This document shows, in pieces, positions 25,601 to 34,690 of a DNA stretch of 58,359 nt. Both the position numbers and the translations under genes were made by a program. The first letter of the stretch is position 1. Every line of letters starts with the position of its first letter. Location: positions 1 to 58,359 of the forward strand of contig JALCBP010000011.1 of NCBI GenBank assembly GCA_028066355.1. Reading direction: 5' to 3'. Below the pieces are notes generated by a model. It ran no database searches. It was not told where the DNA came from and saw only the letters and a list, made by a program, of their open reading frames with translations. The DNA is from UBA1268 sp002694955. GTDB taxonomy: Bacteria > Planctomycetota > Planctomycetia > Pirellulales > UBA1268.

Positions 25601-28090
25601 CTAAGCGAGCTTTACTAATCTCCGTAGAATCCACTCACTGCATAGAAGGAAAATTCCAAGACTTAGTAAAATAGTGTTTAAGTTCTTTTTGAATATTTTG
25701 TCATTTTCACCAGTTTCATATTCCGTACGAGAGCGATCCTGAAGCGAGTCAACCATTTTTGTGACATCAGCTGTCTTCATTGTTGGTCCAGTGGGAAACC
25801 AAGTGGACCCGCCTGTGGTCGTGGCAACTTGACTTAAAAGCTCTTGCTCAAGTTTTGGCTGGGCCAACTCACGGTCGGGTAACGTTGCTTGAATCCGGCG
25901 AACAACACTGTCGTTTTGATTGCCATCGATCGTGAGGACAATCTGCCAACTACCCTCGCTCGATACGACGAAACTAGCCTGAAGGCCATCAGCTCGAACG
26001 GGATCTGAGACAACGGGTACTCGGACACGTTGTCCATCAGGACTTATTACTTCGATTTCCGGCTGGATGTCGTCAGAAGTGTCCATAATACGCGCGGTAA
26101 TCGACTCTCCAACCGGATAACGATCCCGCTCAAGTATAAGTCGGCCCCGACTTGACCCTCGTAGGAGCCGTCCTTTTGCAACGTGCCTAACTGTTTGCGT
26201 TACGAGCCGTTCATGCGCGGTCGGATCAACACCACGAGTTCGCCAGAGTTCTCCACTCCCTGCATAAAAAACCGTGCCAGATCCGTAAAGTTGGCCAGCG
26301 AAATAGATAGGGCCTCCGCGGGTAATTCCAAGCCCTTCGTTCTGTCCAACTCTGGCATAAACGGTGGCTCCGGGTTTTGCGACTGATGTATCGAAGCACG
26401 CGTATACTCCCGGAAATTCATTCCAGATGGTCTGGCTTGCAAGAGAGTTTGATGAAAGCCATAAAAACTCGCTGTTGTTTCCATCAGGGCTGAAACGAAG
26501 TGGCAGTGGATCAATTGCGGAGAGTTGGGGCGTGAGCATGAGTTGCTCACCTCGTCGAAGTTCAACAGGGTGAAGATTTCTAATAGCCTCAAGTCGTCTG
26601 TTGGTAAGCCAGCGTTCCATGTAGACATTGCCAGCGACCAAGAAGAGTCCACCAGAGTCTTCACTCACCCAACGCTCAAGTCGAGCAATCGATGCTGGGT
26701 CCAGTTGCTCCCAATCGTAGTCGATTGCAACGATAACATCATATTCATCAAGTGCTTCCCTGCTTTCTGGGAAGTCTTCAAGAACTTTGCGAGCATCTTG
26801 CGATATGCCTGGTGGTGCTGAATTCAAAAGAATGTCGACGGCAAAACTCGGATCTCTCTGAAGCACATTCCTCAAGAATCGGTATTCACGACTCGGTCCA
26901 CCAGAAAGAAGTAATACCTGTGTTTCTCCATCAATAACTTCGATGTCTGCAGCTTCTAAATTATCTCCTGAGCGACTGTCTTTGTTCGGAGGAATGACAC
27001 GAAGCGCCAGCACGCGGCTGCCGGGGTTGTCTAGGCCGTCCAGATCAAATCGCACGGCTAAGAGTTCACCATCCGCCGCTAATCGTACTTCAGTTGTGTC
27101 TATAACACGACCAGTCGGTTTCGTAGAAGACGCATCGATCGTAGCTCCCACCTCAGCTTCGAGGAGTTCAACTTGAGCGATCTCGCCTTCCAGTCCCTGG
27201 CTTTGGAGGTAACCAGTGATGCTAAAACTGTCACCTGGGAAGATGCGTGGTGGAGCGAGGAGATCAGCTACACGTACATTCGCAGGCAAACGATCTGAAC
27301 CCAGTCCTATAACATGCACAGCCGTCGATGAATTAGCAACCGTAGCTGCCGCCTGTATTGGGTCCACTCCTGCATTATTCCCACCATCTGTCAGGAGAAT
27401 CATGCCAGCAAGCGATTCATCAGGCTCGCGCCGCATGACATTCAGGAGAGCATCTCCAAGTCGCGTTTCCGTGCCTTGTGAAAGCAATTTTTCATTCCAT
27501 TCCGGAGGATCATCCGGTTTTACGGAATTCTCATTTGGTTGTTTCTCTTGAGGGAGTAAGACGACTTTTTCAGAGTCAGTTGAAAAGCTCCATACCGAGA
27601 CTTCGTGAGTGTTACGAAGGGCCGTGACAAGAGGACTGTCGAAAAGAATGTTTTTCGCTACTCTTGCTCGGCTGATCTCTCTTTCAGTCTGATTTGAAGC
27701 CACGTCAACGGGCTCAGCATGAGCAGCGAGCGTCATACTTGCACTTCCGTCAACAAGCAAAGCTACTCTGGAGGGGAAAGTAATTTCATGCTCTGCTGTC
27801 CGGCTTATGTCGAGTAGGCTGAGGAGTAGGACAATCCATGCCGAAACACGTAGCAGCGCGAGGGGCGCACCTTTCCAGCGGGGTGTTTCGGCGGCATCTA
27901 GGTGATAAATCCACAATACAAATGCTGCGATAGTTGTGGCACATGCGACAAAAGCGGGCATGTGCCACCATTCTGAAAAGCTATCAAGAAGGCCACTCGT
28001 AATACGGTAATCAACATGCTCTGTTACGCAGAATAAAGTGTGCGATATGGTGTCAGAAATGTTAGGCATTATCGTTTGGTCAAAAGTCAA
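25601..28090 (-). CDS. vWA-domain membrane protein with glutamine-amidotransferase-like domain
   Basis: The 829-aa protein has two transmembrane helices (about 46-63 and 77-95), a von Willebrand A domain with a MIDAS motif (VDGSASM, Asp114) and LLTDGGNN, a beta-sandwich, a class-I glutamine-amidotransferase-like fold (about 370-480, QVLLLSGGPSREYRFLRNVL ... ERWVSEDSGGLFLVAG), more extracytoplasmic sequence, and a final TM helix (NTILLSLGIFLLCSEWIL). The start is taken as TTG at 28090, 4 bases after the previous stop with AAAGGA seven bases upstream; ATG 28069 is the alternative. A Bat-like membrane assembly factor is plausible. Confidence 0.85.
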   Translation of the reverse strand: MTFDQTIMPNISDTISHTLFCVTEHVDYRITSGLLDSFSEWWHMPAFVACATTIAAFVLWIYHLDAAETPRWKGAPLALLRVSAWIVLLLSLLDISRTAEHEITFPSRVALLVDGSASMTLAAHAEPVDVASNQTEREISRARVAKNILFDSPLVTALRNTHEVSVWSFSTDSEKVVLLPQEKQPNENSVKPDDPPEWNEKLLSQGTETRLGDALLNVMRREPDESLAGMILLTDGGNNAGVDPIQAAATVANSSTAVHVIGLGSDRLPANVRVADLLAPPRIFPGDSFSITGYLQSQGLEGEIAQVELLEAEVGATIDASSTKPTGRVIDTTEVRLAADGELLAVRFDLDGLDNPGSRVLALRVIPPNKDSRSGDNLEAADIEVIDGETQVLLLSGGPSREYRFLRNVLQRDPSFAVDILLNSAPPGISQDARKVLEDFPESREALDEYDVIVAIDYDWEQLDPASIARLERWVSEDSGGLFLVAGNVYMERWLTNRRLEAIRNLHPVELRRGEQLMLTPQLSAIDPLPLRFSPDGNNSEFLWLSSNSLASQTIWNEFPGVYACFDTSVAKPGATVYARVGQNEGLGITRGGPIYFAGQLYGSGTVFYAGSGELWRTRGVDPTAHERLVTQTVRHVAKGRLLRGSSRGRLILERDRYPVGESITARIMDTSDDIQPEIEVISPDGQRVRVPVVSDPVRADGLQASFVVSSEGSWQIVLTIDGNQNDSVVRRIQATLPDRELAQPKLEQELLSQVATTTGGSTWFPTGPTMKTADVTKMVDSLQDRSRTEYETGENDKIFKKNLNTILLSLGIFLLCSEWILRRLVKLA

Positions 28091-28094
28091 AGGT

Positions 28095-30392
28095 TTATCC
28101 TTTGCTTGTTCTGTGGTAGCTCACGGCGTAGCCGAGTACTTGCTCGCAGGCAAAGACAAGGAATAAAATGAGAAGAAGGGGTCGGATGAGAGACGTACCT
28201 CCACGATCATCATTACGAGGCTCAATATCGTTAGCCCTATCGTATGAAAATGGAATGCCCGGGAGGGCATTAGGTAGTTCAGAGGTTGAAACTCGTTCCA
28301 AATTCCCTTCAATCGGGTTGATGTTGACGGCTTTTACCAGTTCTCGTTGTTCTCCGGATACAGTTTGCCAGCGGGCCTTGTATGTGCCTGGATCGAACGT
28401 GTCTTTCATGACAGCTTCGAGATTGCCGTTCTGATTTATGGATGCAACTTCCTGCATGATACGCTCATCAGGCGGAAGAATGAAATTAACATCGACTTGA
28501 TCAATGCCTTGCTGAAGCTTGATTGCGATTGGCTGTCCAACAAAAATTGTGGTGTGTTCTCGTCGAAGTCTGGCAAGATGCCTTTCAAGCTCGAGCATGA
28601 CAACAACCCAGCTTGGGTTGTTTCTTGCCCAATTATTCCATGTGGGTGCAGCCGTTGAGAGAAATGCGACGCCCATGCCCTCACCGAAGGGCTTTTCGAC
28701 GGCAAAAAATGCTTTGTTTCTGAGAGATAAAAGTCGGCGGAGACCAGTGCCTTTGGGGGCTTGGAACAAACGATCAACAGCCATGTAGCGATCAACACCA
28801 ACAGCATCGAGAAAAGGATTGCGGCGGCCACTGAGAATGGCAACGGCAGGGTGCTCTTCGGCAATGATGTCAGGTGCATTTGGGTTTTTCTGATCCTTCA
28901 GAAGATCTACGGCGCCAGCTAAAGGAACAGGGAAAACGCCTTCGCCATTTCGAAAAAGCAACTCATTTGTTGCTTTGAAGTCTGTCTTCGGGCCAACAAA
29001 GAAAACCACGCCGCCGCCGTTTCTCGCGTAGGCTTCCAGTGGTCTGACTGCCCTCGCATCAAGACGCGGCACATCGAGAAGCCATATGGAATCAAAACGA
29101 TTCAGTTCGAGTGTTGTGAGAGCACGTGGTTCTTCTATACGTGGCCGTAGGCCAGTTGCAGCACTTGCCCCCGGGTTCAGTGCTGTTGCGAGATAAAAGG
29201 CATCATCCTCATTTTTTTTCTGATTACTTGTTGTGATGAGAAGAACTTCAGCATCATCGACCACTTCAACAGCGGCGGTGCGGCGGTTATCGAGCGGCAA
29301 GCGGTCTACTGGCAATTCAACCTCAACGGTATGACTGCCCGTGGTCTGGAAGCGAGACTCAAATCGAACGGTAGCAGTGGCACCCGGCAGAATTGAATCT
29401 ATTTGTATTCCCGGTCGTTCAAGCTGGTCTTCCCTGATAGAAAGAGACACTTGTTGCGAGGGTGATGACGAATAGTTGCGAACAGTGACTTCCCATGGGA
29501 GGAGCACGTTCGAAACAGGTGTGCCGCCGCTCATTTCAATCCGCTCAACAGTAAGGTTTGATCGTGGCAGAGTTTGCAAATATTCGGTATCAGATTCCGC
29601 TGAGGCTGTATCAACAATATGAATCTCGATTCCCATGTCAGCCAGTGGTTTCAAGATGTTTGCAATGTTTTCAGAAGCACGCCAGTCATTGCTTCGCAAG
29701 TCAGTTATGAGCCAGAGAACACCAGACCCGTCATCTCCTGAGAAAAGTGGTGCAATATTTCGAATGCCAGGAGCTATTTCTAAGGCTGTTGCGGACGTAC
29801 GAATCTTTTGAACGGTGGTACGTACAGAGTCGAGGTTTTGCGGTGTAATCGCTTCGGCATAGATATCAAAAAGTTGCCTGTCAGCAGATGTCTCAGGGGA
29901 TTCATTCGAGTCGCGAGTGAAAATCCGCTGAAGCTTGGAAAGACGACCAAGGAAGAAGTCCTGTTGGCCAGGTGCTGCTGCGAGGTCTTCGAGCAACCGT
30001 TCCAACATTTCGCGTCCACGGCTCATTGCGGTTGTTGTAGGCAGGTCAGACGAGCCACCAACTTGGAACACTTCACCCATGGAGTAGCTGTCGTCGAGCA
30101 GGACGACGTGTCGTGCTCGGTTTCCCCCAAGTACACCGCCAAGATTTCTATTCCAGCGAGGTTGTGCAAATAGCAGGACCAGGCCCACGATTGCCAGAAT
30201 TCGCAGCAAGAGAAGGAGAAGCTGCTTCAAAAGAATACGCGTGCGATACTTTCGTTGACTCGCAAGAAGGAACTCCATTGCTGGCCACCGAACAACTCGA
30301 TGTCGCAACAGATTGATAAGATGAATGATGACTGGCGCTGCCGCAAGTGGTAGCCCCCACCACAGTAACGTCATGAAGTCAAATGTTGGCAT
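28095..30392 (-). CDS. BatA-domain protein with vWA-like region
   Basis: The 765-aa protein begins with the BatA N-terminal domain (TLLWWGLPLAAAPVIIHLINLLRHRVVRWPAMEFL) and a second TM helix (LLLLLLRILAIVGLVLLFAQP). A vWA-like domain has a MIDAS-type DDSYSM (Asp100) and LWLITDLRSNDW. A long extracytoplasmic region contains an amidotransferase-like segment (ARNGGGVVFFVGP), and a C-terminal TM segment (LLLILFLVFACEQVLGYAV) follows. Bat proteins in other bacteria sit with MoxR and DUF58 proteins exactly as here. The client is unknown. Confidence 0.88.
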   Translation of the reverse strand: MPTFDFMTLLWWGLPLAAAPVIIHLINLLRHRVVRWPAMEFLLASQRKYRTRILLKQLLLLLLRILAIVGLVLLFAQPRWNRNLGGVLGGNRARHVVLLDDSYSMGEVFQVGGSSDLPTTTAMSRGREMLERLLEDLAAAPGQQDFFLGRLSKLQRIFTRDSNESPETSADRQLFDIYAEAITPQNLDSVRTTVQKIRTSATALEIAPGIRNIAPLFSGDDGSGVLWLITDLRSNDWRASENIANILKPLADMGIEIHIVDTASAESDTEYLQTLPRSNLTVERIEMSGGTPVSNVLLPWEVTVRNYSSSPSQQVSLSIREDQLERPGIQIDSILPGATATVRFESRFQTTGSHTVEVELPVDRLPLDNRRTAAVEVVDDAEVLLITTSNQKKNEDDAFYLATALNPGASAATGLRPRIEEPRALTTLELNRFDSIWLLDVPRLDARAVRPLEAYARNGGGVVFFVGPKTDFKATNELLFRNGEGVFPVPLAGAVDLLKDQKNPNAPDIIAEEHPAVAILSGRRNPFLDAVGVDRYMAVDRLFQAPKGTGLRRLLSLRNKAFFAVEKPFGEGMGVAFLSTAAPTWNNWARNNPSWVVVMLELERHLARLRREHTTIFVGQPIAIKLQQGIDQVDVNFILPPDERIMQEVASINQNGNLEAVMKDTFDPGTYKARWQTVSGEQRELVKAVNINPIEGNLERVSTSELPNALPGIPFSYDRANDIEPRNDDRGGTSLIRPLLLILFLVFACEQVLGYAVSYHRTSKG

Positions 30393-30443
30393 TGTTATGA
30401 CTTTTTTTCACTGTGGAGAATCGAGGAAATGAGCCAGTTCCGT

Positions 30444-31379
30444 TTATGATCCGCTGCGTACTCTGGAGCGTCGAGACAAGAATTTGACAAGGGTTTTATC
30501 AACAGCCTGACTTGTTCTTGCGAGTTGGTAGTCACATTGGGAGGCAGCTGACCGATTTCGCACCTCTGCAAGAAATTTTTCCATCGCTTGAATGTATCCA
30601 TTTCGTAAAGCACGTGGATTGCAACTGATTTCCCCGCCCATCTCAAGCCCTTCAAAGCGAGTTGGGCCATCGAAAGGAAAGTCGATTTCGTCATCGTCGA
30701 GTATGTGGTAGATAGCAACATCGTGTCCTCTCTGCCTCAGAACCTGCAGTCCTTTGCAGAGTGCATCCCTGTCGCCGAATAAGTCTGAGAAAATGATTAC
30801 TAGTCCACGACGTGGTAAGGTCTCAGCAAGGTTTCGCAGAACAGCGTGAAAATCGGAGGGGTGTTCCTGCCGAGGCTTTTCGAAACCGGCAATAAGGCTG
30901 TTGAGATGGGAACGACTTGTTCTAGCAGGAACATTGGTCCGAATTTTTTCATCAAAAATGGAAGCACCAACGGCATCACCTTGGGAAAGTCCTAGCCAGG
31001 CGAGGCTGGCTGCTAGCGTGGCTGCATAGTCATACTTTGTTAGCCCAGGAGACTTTTCGAAACGGGGAGGGATGTAGTCCATACTTGCCGAGCCATCAAC
31101 AAGAAGAAACAGCCGAAGATTAGTTTCATTCTCGTATTCCTTTACGTAAAACCTGTCTTGCCGTCCCCAGACTTTCCAGTCAACGCGTCTCAGGTCGTCT
31201 CCTCGTGTGTATTCACGGTGCTGCAGAAACTCGACAGAGTTTCCCTTATAGGGGCTTTTGTGCATCCCAGTGAGAACTCCTTCGACAACGGCCTTAGCTC
31301 TCAAGTCAAGTCGCCCAATACGAGCGAGTACCTCAGGAGGCAAATATTGTTTGGAAGCGGGGGTCACGCGTGAGTTCAT
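30444..31379 (-). CDS. DUF58 (vWA-like) protein
   Basis: The 311-aa protein has the DUF58 signature VEFLQHREYTRGDDLRRVDWKVWGR and a vWA MIDAS motif LLVDGSASM (Asp95). The start MNSRVTPASKQYLPPEVLARIG matches the length and N-terminus usual for this family. It overlaps the MoxR stop by 47 bases, implying translational coupling. DUF58 proteins are standard partners of MoxR AAA+ ATPases, probably as metal-dependent adaptors. Confidence 0.92.
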   Translation of the reverse strand: MNSRVTPASKQYLPPEVLARIGRLDLRAKAVVEGVLTGMHKSPYKGNSVEFLQHREYTRGDDLRRVDWKVWGRQDRFYVKEYENETNLRLFLLVDGSASMDYIPPRFEKSPGLTKYDYAATLAASLAWLGLSQGDAVGASIFDEKIRTNVPARTSRSHLNSLIAGFEKPRQEHPSDFHAVLRNLAETLPRRGLVIIFSDLFGDRDALCKGLQVLRQRGHDVAIYHILDDDEIDFPFDGPTRFEGLEMGGEISCNPRALRNGYIQAMEKFLAEVRNRSAASQCDYQLARTSQAVDKTLVKFLSRRSRVRSGS

Positions 31380-32379
31380 CCTCGTGTGTGGGGGTTGTCT
31401 CGATAATTTGCCTGATAATTGAGTCTGCGGTAACACCCTCACTCTCAGCAGCAAAGCCAACAACGATTCGGTGTCGAAGTACCGGTGCAGCGAGAGCCTG
31501 AACGTCATCGATGGTTACATGAGATCTCCCTTGAAGGAGGGCTCTTGCCTTACAGCCAAGGATTAAATATTGCACTGCACGAGGGCCAGCGCCCCAAGAA
31601 AGTTGATCAGAAACAAAGTCTGGAACACCATCGCCGCCGACACGTGTTTGCCGGACGATCGCAATTACATACCGCGCTATATGGTCACTGAGGGGAACCT
31701 CTCGAACGCTTTTTTGAAGCGCAATAATTTCCGCTGCCGTCAGTATTGGTTCAACGTCAGCCGTAGTTGTTCCAGTTGTTCGCTGAGCAATCTCAAATTC
31801 TTCAGAAAATGATGGGTACTGAACAAAAACCTTGAACATAAACCGATCCTGCTGCGCCTCTGGAAGTGGGTAGGTGCCTTCTTGCTCAATAGGGTTTTGT
31901 GTTGCGAGAACAAAAAAAGGATCCGACAGTTGATGTTGCGTGCGGCCTACGCTGACCTGTCGTTCTTGCATTGCCTCAAGCAACGCAGACTGTGTTTTTG
32001 GGGGTGTCCTGTTGATCTCATCAGCCAGGACAACATTTGAGAACAACGGTCCTTCGATGAAACGCAGGTTTCGGCTTCCACTGCTTCGGTCTTCTTCAAG
32101 GACCTCTGTTCCGATGATGTCCGCCGGCATGAGGTCAGGTGTAAATTGAATTCTGCTAAAGGCGAGATCGAGGCTTCTCGAAAGTGTGCTTATGAGTAAT
32201 GTTTTTGCGAGCCCCGGAACCCCCTCCAGTAGACAGTGCCCCTGAGAAAAAAGGCAGATAAGTAGTTCGTCAATTACCTGCTGTTGGCCGACAATGACCC
32301 TGGAAAGTTGCTCAACAATCTTTTCATGAGCCTTGTGTAGTCTGTCAGTTGTTGGCGAGAGTTGAGGTTCGGGCTGCAT
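31333..32379 (-). CDS. MoxR-family AAA+ ATPase
   Basis: A 348-aa AAA+ chaperone-like ATPase. Walker A is GVPGLAKT (53-60), Walker B is VVLADEINR, the sensor is in VLATQNPIEQEGTYPLPEAQQDRF, and the family C-terminal lid is present. MoxR proteins act with vWA-domain partners to remodel or insert cofactors and metals into client complexes. It is the first gene of the 18-kb operon; 32380-32626 upstream is the only sizeable leader in the run. Confidence 0.95.
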   Translation of the reverse strand: MQPEPQLSPTTDRLHKAHEKIVEQLSRVIVGQQQVIDELLICLFSQGHCLLEGVPGLAKTLLISTLSRSLDLAFSRIQFTPDLMPADIIGTEVLEEDRSSGSRNLRFIEGPLFSNVVLADEINRTPPKTQSALLEAMQERQVSVGRTQHQLSDPFFVLATQNPIEQEGTYPLPEAQQDRFMFKVFVQYPSFSEEFEIAQRTTGTTTADVEPILTAAEIIALQKSVREVPLSDHIARYVIAIVRQTRVGGDGVPDFVSDQLSWGAGPRAVQYLILGCKARALLQGRSHVTIDDVQALAAPVLRHRIVVGFAAESEGVTADSIIRQIIETTPTHEDELTRDPRFQTIFAS

Positions 32380-32541
32380 TCACTGCTCCAGAAACATTTT
32401 TGAGGTTTGCGGCTGTGTCGGAATTGAACAAACGGTTGCTAGATGATACCTGCTTTGGCCCAGTGCAACCAACTGCAAGTGCAACCAACTGTAAGAGCGT
32501 GTCATATGCGTTGGGAATGAACTGTTTCCGCTAGGAGCCCA

Positions 32542-33627
32542 TTAACGCTGGTAGATTGGTAGCATGCCATTGTTCAACTGAAGGATGGTGAGATTTGTTG
32601 CAGTTGTGTAGACGGGACCTATGTAGCCTTGCTGCCAGAAAACTCCAGCACGATCTTTGGTTGCCTCTGCAACTAAGCGTTTTTCGATTTGTCGGCGATA
32701 GTCAGACCACTTTTTGCCGCCTTCGCGATACATCACCTGAGCGTAATAGTAGTGGGCGTAGTGCCAATGACCAAAGCCCGCGTTTGCAATGTTTCCTAGG
32801 TGCTTTTCGGCGTAGGTGAGCATCCGGGGAACATGGGTATCATCGTATTCACCAGCGTTGAATAAGCATGCAATTGCCGCTGCCGAAATCGCAGGTCGCC
32901 CTCCCCCTCCTTTTGAACTGTATTGCACGCCACCATCTGGCATTGTGCACTTATGAATATAGGCAATAGCTCGATCAATTGTCTCACGCGGTACAGGGAT
33001 GCCAGCATTTCGGCAACCGCGTAGGCCTTGTACTTGTGTAATCGTCGTTGACCCCTCGTCGAAATCGTTTCCATCCTTTGCGCTCACATACCCCCAGCCT
33101 CCATCTTTTGTTTGCGCACGCCCAGAAAATTCTACAGCCTGTTCAAGGACTTGGATAAGTTCACTTCGTCGTGCAAGATCCTCTTCCTCACCGAGGACTT
33201 GAGACAGGAAGAGCATCGAAAATCCATGACCATAGGTGTAGCGGTCGTCTGTTTTCGGGTCACCAATGAGTCCATTTGGACGTGAGCGACTTATAAGATA
33301 GTCCACGGCTTGGGCAATCGAGTCAGCATATTTTCCTTGTGTAGGCGTAGAGCCTTCGAGGAGTAGAGCCGTACCGGCAAGGGCCGTCATCGCTGTGGGG
33401 TAACGTCCTTCATTGGCAGTCCAGTTGCCTCGCCGCGACTGATTCGCAACAAGCCAGTCAAGGCCGCCTGTTATCGCCTCGGTTGGATTGATTGAAGCCG
33501 CTTTCGCCTGCTGGTACTCACTGTAGTCTGACGAAGAAAAGGCAATAAGGAGCGGTAGCACGATAGCGAATAACACAAATGGTTGGTTGGTACGTTGCTC
33601 CAATCCTCTAATGAAATCTTCATTCAT
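32542..33627 (-). CDS. Exported prenyltransferase/squalene-oxidase-repeat protein
   Basis: About 361 residues starting at ATG 33627. An N-terminal hydrophobic segment (FVLFAIVLPLLIAFSSS) is followed by alpha/alpha-barrel repeats of the terpenoid-cyclase/prenyltransferase type: GLDWLVANQSRRGNW, AVDYLISRSRPNGLIGD, GRAQTKDGGWGYVS, IAYIHKCTMPDGGVQYS. Neither the DxDD protonation motif nor the full QW motifs of squalene-hopene cyclase are seen, so cyclase activity is unlikely. Such exported repeat proteins are numerous in planctomycetes; the function is unknown. It probably shares a transcript with the PQQ-like gene upstream (gap 93 bases). Confidence 0.85.
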   Translation of the reverse strand: MNEDFIRGLEQRTNQPFVLFAIVLPLLIAFSSSDYSEYQQAKAASINPTEAITGGLDWLVANQSRRGNWTANEGRYPTAMTALAGTALLLEGSTPTQGKYADSIAQAVDYLISRSRPNGLIGDPKTDDRYTYGHGFSMLFLSQVLGEEEDLARRSELIQVLEQAVEFSGRAQTKDGGWGYVSAKDGNDFDEGSTTITQVQGLRGCRNAGIPVPRETIDRAIAYIHKCTMPDGGVQYSSKGGGGRPAISAAAIACLFNAGEYDDTHVPRMLTYAEKHLGNIANAGFGHWHYAHYYYAQVMYREGGKKWSDYRRQIEKRLVAEATKDRAGVFWQQGYIGPVYTTATNLTILQLNNGMLPIYQR

Positions 33628-33720
33628 CAATAAATGTCTCTCTTGGTGATAGCATTGAGGAGTTTCGATGCTGTCTCAAATTAATATTGATTGCTGGAAA
33701 ATTGATTAGATGCCAGCAAC

Positions 33721-34590
33721 TTATTGGCCAATTATTGCTCTAAAAATCCAGTGTTGCACTTCACTCAGGATATCTGTGTATACCAGCGGCTCTTCTTCGG
33801 CACGAAAAGGCTGAGTATTTTCCGTAGGAGCCCCAGTAAAGTGAAGCATGATTTTTGGAATGTTTCCTCCCATTTGTCGCCTGCTTAGGATTCTCATTGC
33901 AACAGTAGAATTCACAGCGTCACCCCTTATGCTCAGTTCTGCAGTGCCTGTATTTTGATCAGGATCCATTCGGATTTTGTCGTCAATGTGGAGTAAGGAT
34001 CCACTTCTTTTATCGAGGCACAGCAGGCTTAAGCGGTAGCGTCCTCGTAAGTGTCCGCCTTGCCCAGTGGATGTGTTTGCCATACGCAGACGGCGACCGA
34101 ATATGAGAGTCGGGAGGCCAAATGGTTGTGGAGAATGCACAATGTGCCGCTGGACTGAAGCAGGCCGCGACCAGATCATGTCCCCGGTTAGTTGGCTAAT
34201 TGCCCAAATTGTTGATGATTCGGCTTTTAGCTGTCCTGAGCCATTTCCAAACTGGTTTATCGCATCGATTCCGTTGAAGCGTTTTTCATCCTCCCTGTTT
34301 TCCTTCCGGACTGCGAAGAGAATGTATGTGTCCTGCCAAGGAAGGCAGCGGAGTTGCTGGAACCCGTTTGGCATTTCTTGCAGAGTTGTTGAGAATTTTG
34401 TTCGGCCAGCTGCAATGTCAATGGCATTTAAATTGCCGTCTGGTGTTACCACCAGAAAGATATCATCGTCAACAATGAGCCCGCGGGAAGAGGGGGAGTA
34501 TTCGCCAATAACATGCTGGCTGTTGTCACGCACATCAATCACATTCAACTGGACATTATCAGCTGTTTCGGAATCGTTCTGGCTTATTAC
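33721..34590 (-). CDS. PQQ-like beta-propeller protein, C-terminal part (same gene as 34691-38651)
   Basis: The sequence left of the N block encodes the last ~270 residues of the large PQQ-like protein, with blade motifs VTPDGNLNAIDIAAGRTKFS and AISQLTGDMIWSRPASV, ending at the stop at 33721-33723. Bases 34536-34590 duplicate the other contig end. If 34536-34690 (one copy plus the Ns) is removed, this part joins the N-terminal part in frame: 38651 to 33721 less 155 bases is 4776 bases, or 1591 codons plus stop. With the block left in place the frame is broken. Confidence 0.85.
   Translation of the reverse strand, partial: VISQNDSETADNVQLNVIDVRDNSQHVIGEYSPSSRGLIVDDDIFLVVTPDGNLNAIDIAAGRTKFSTTLQEMPNGFQQLRCLPWQDTYILFAVRKENREDEKRFNGIDAINQFGNGSGQLKAESSTIWAISQLTGDMIWSRPASVQRHIVHSPQPFGLPTLIFGRRLRMANTSTGQGGHLRGRYRLSLLCLDKRSGSLLHIDDKIRMDPDQNTGTAELSIRGDAVNSTVAMRILSRRQMGGNIPKIMLHFTGAPTENTQPFRAEEEPLVYTDILSEVQHWIFRAIIGQ
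34536..34590. repeat. 55-base contig-end duplicate, copy 1
   Basis: Identical to 34691-34745 over all 55 bases and directly abutting the N block. This is what two de Bruijn-graph contigs look like when they overlap by the k-mer length and are scaffolded without merging. I treat it as an assembly artefact, not a biological repeat. Confidence 0.95.
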
Positions 34591-34690
34591 NNNNNNNNNN
34601 NNNNNNNNNNNNNNNNNNNNNNNNNNNNNNNNNNNNNNNNNNNNNNNNNNNNNNNNNNNNNNNNNNNNNNNNNNNNNNNNNNNNNNNNNN
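34591..34690. other. 100-N scaffold gap (spurious)
   Basis: Exactly 100 Ns, the conventional unknown-length gap, between two identical 55-base ends. Closing it by merging the copies restores one open reading frame, so the true gap length is most likely minus 55. Confidence 0.95.
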
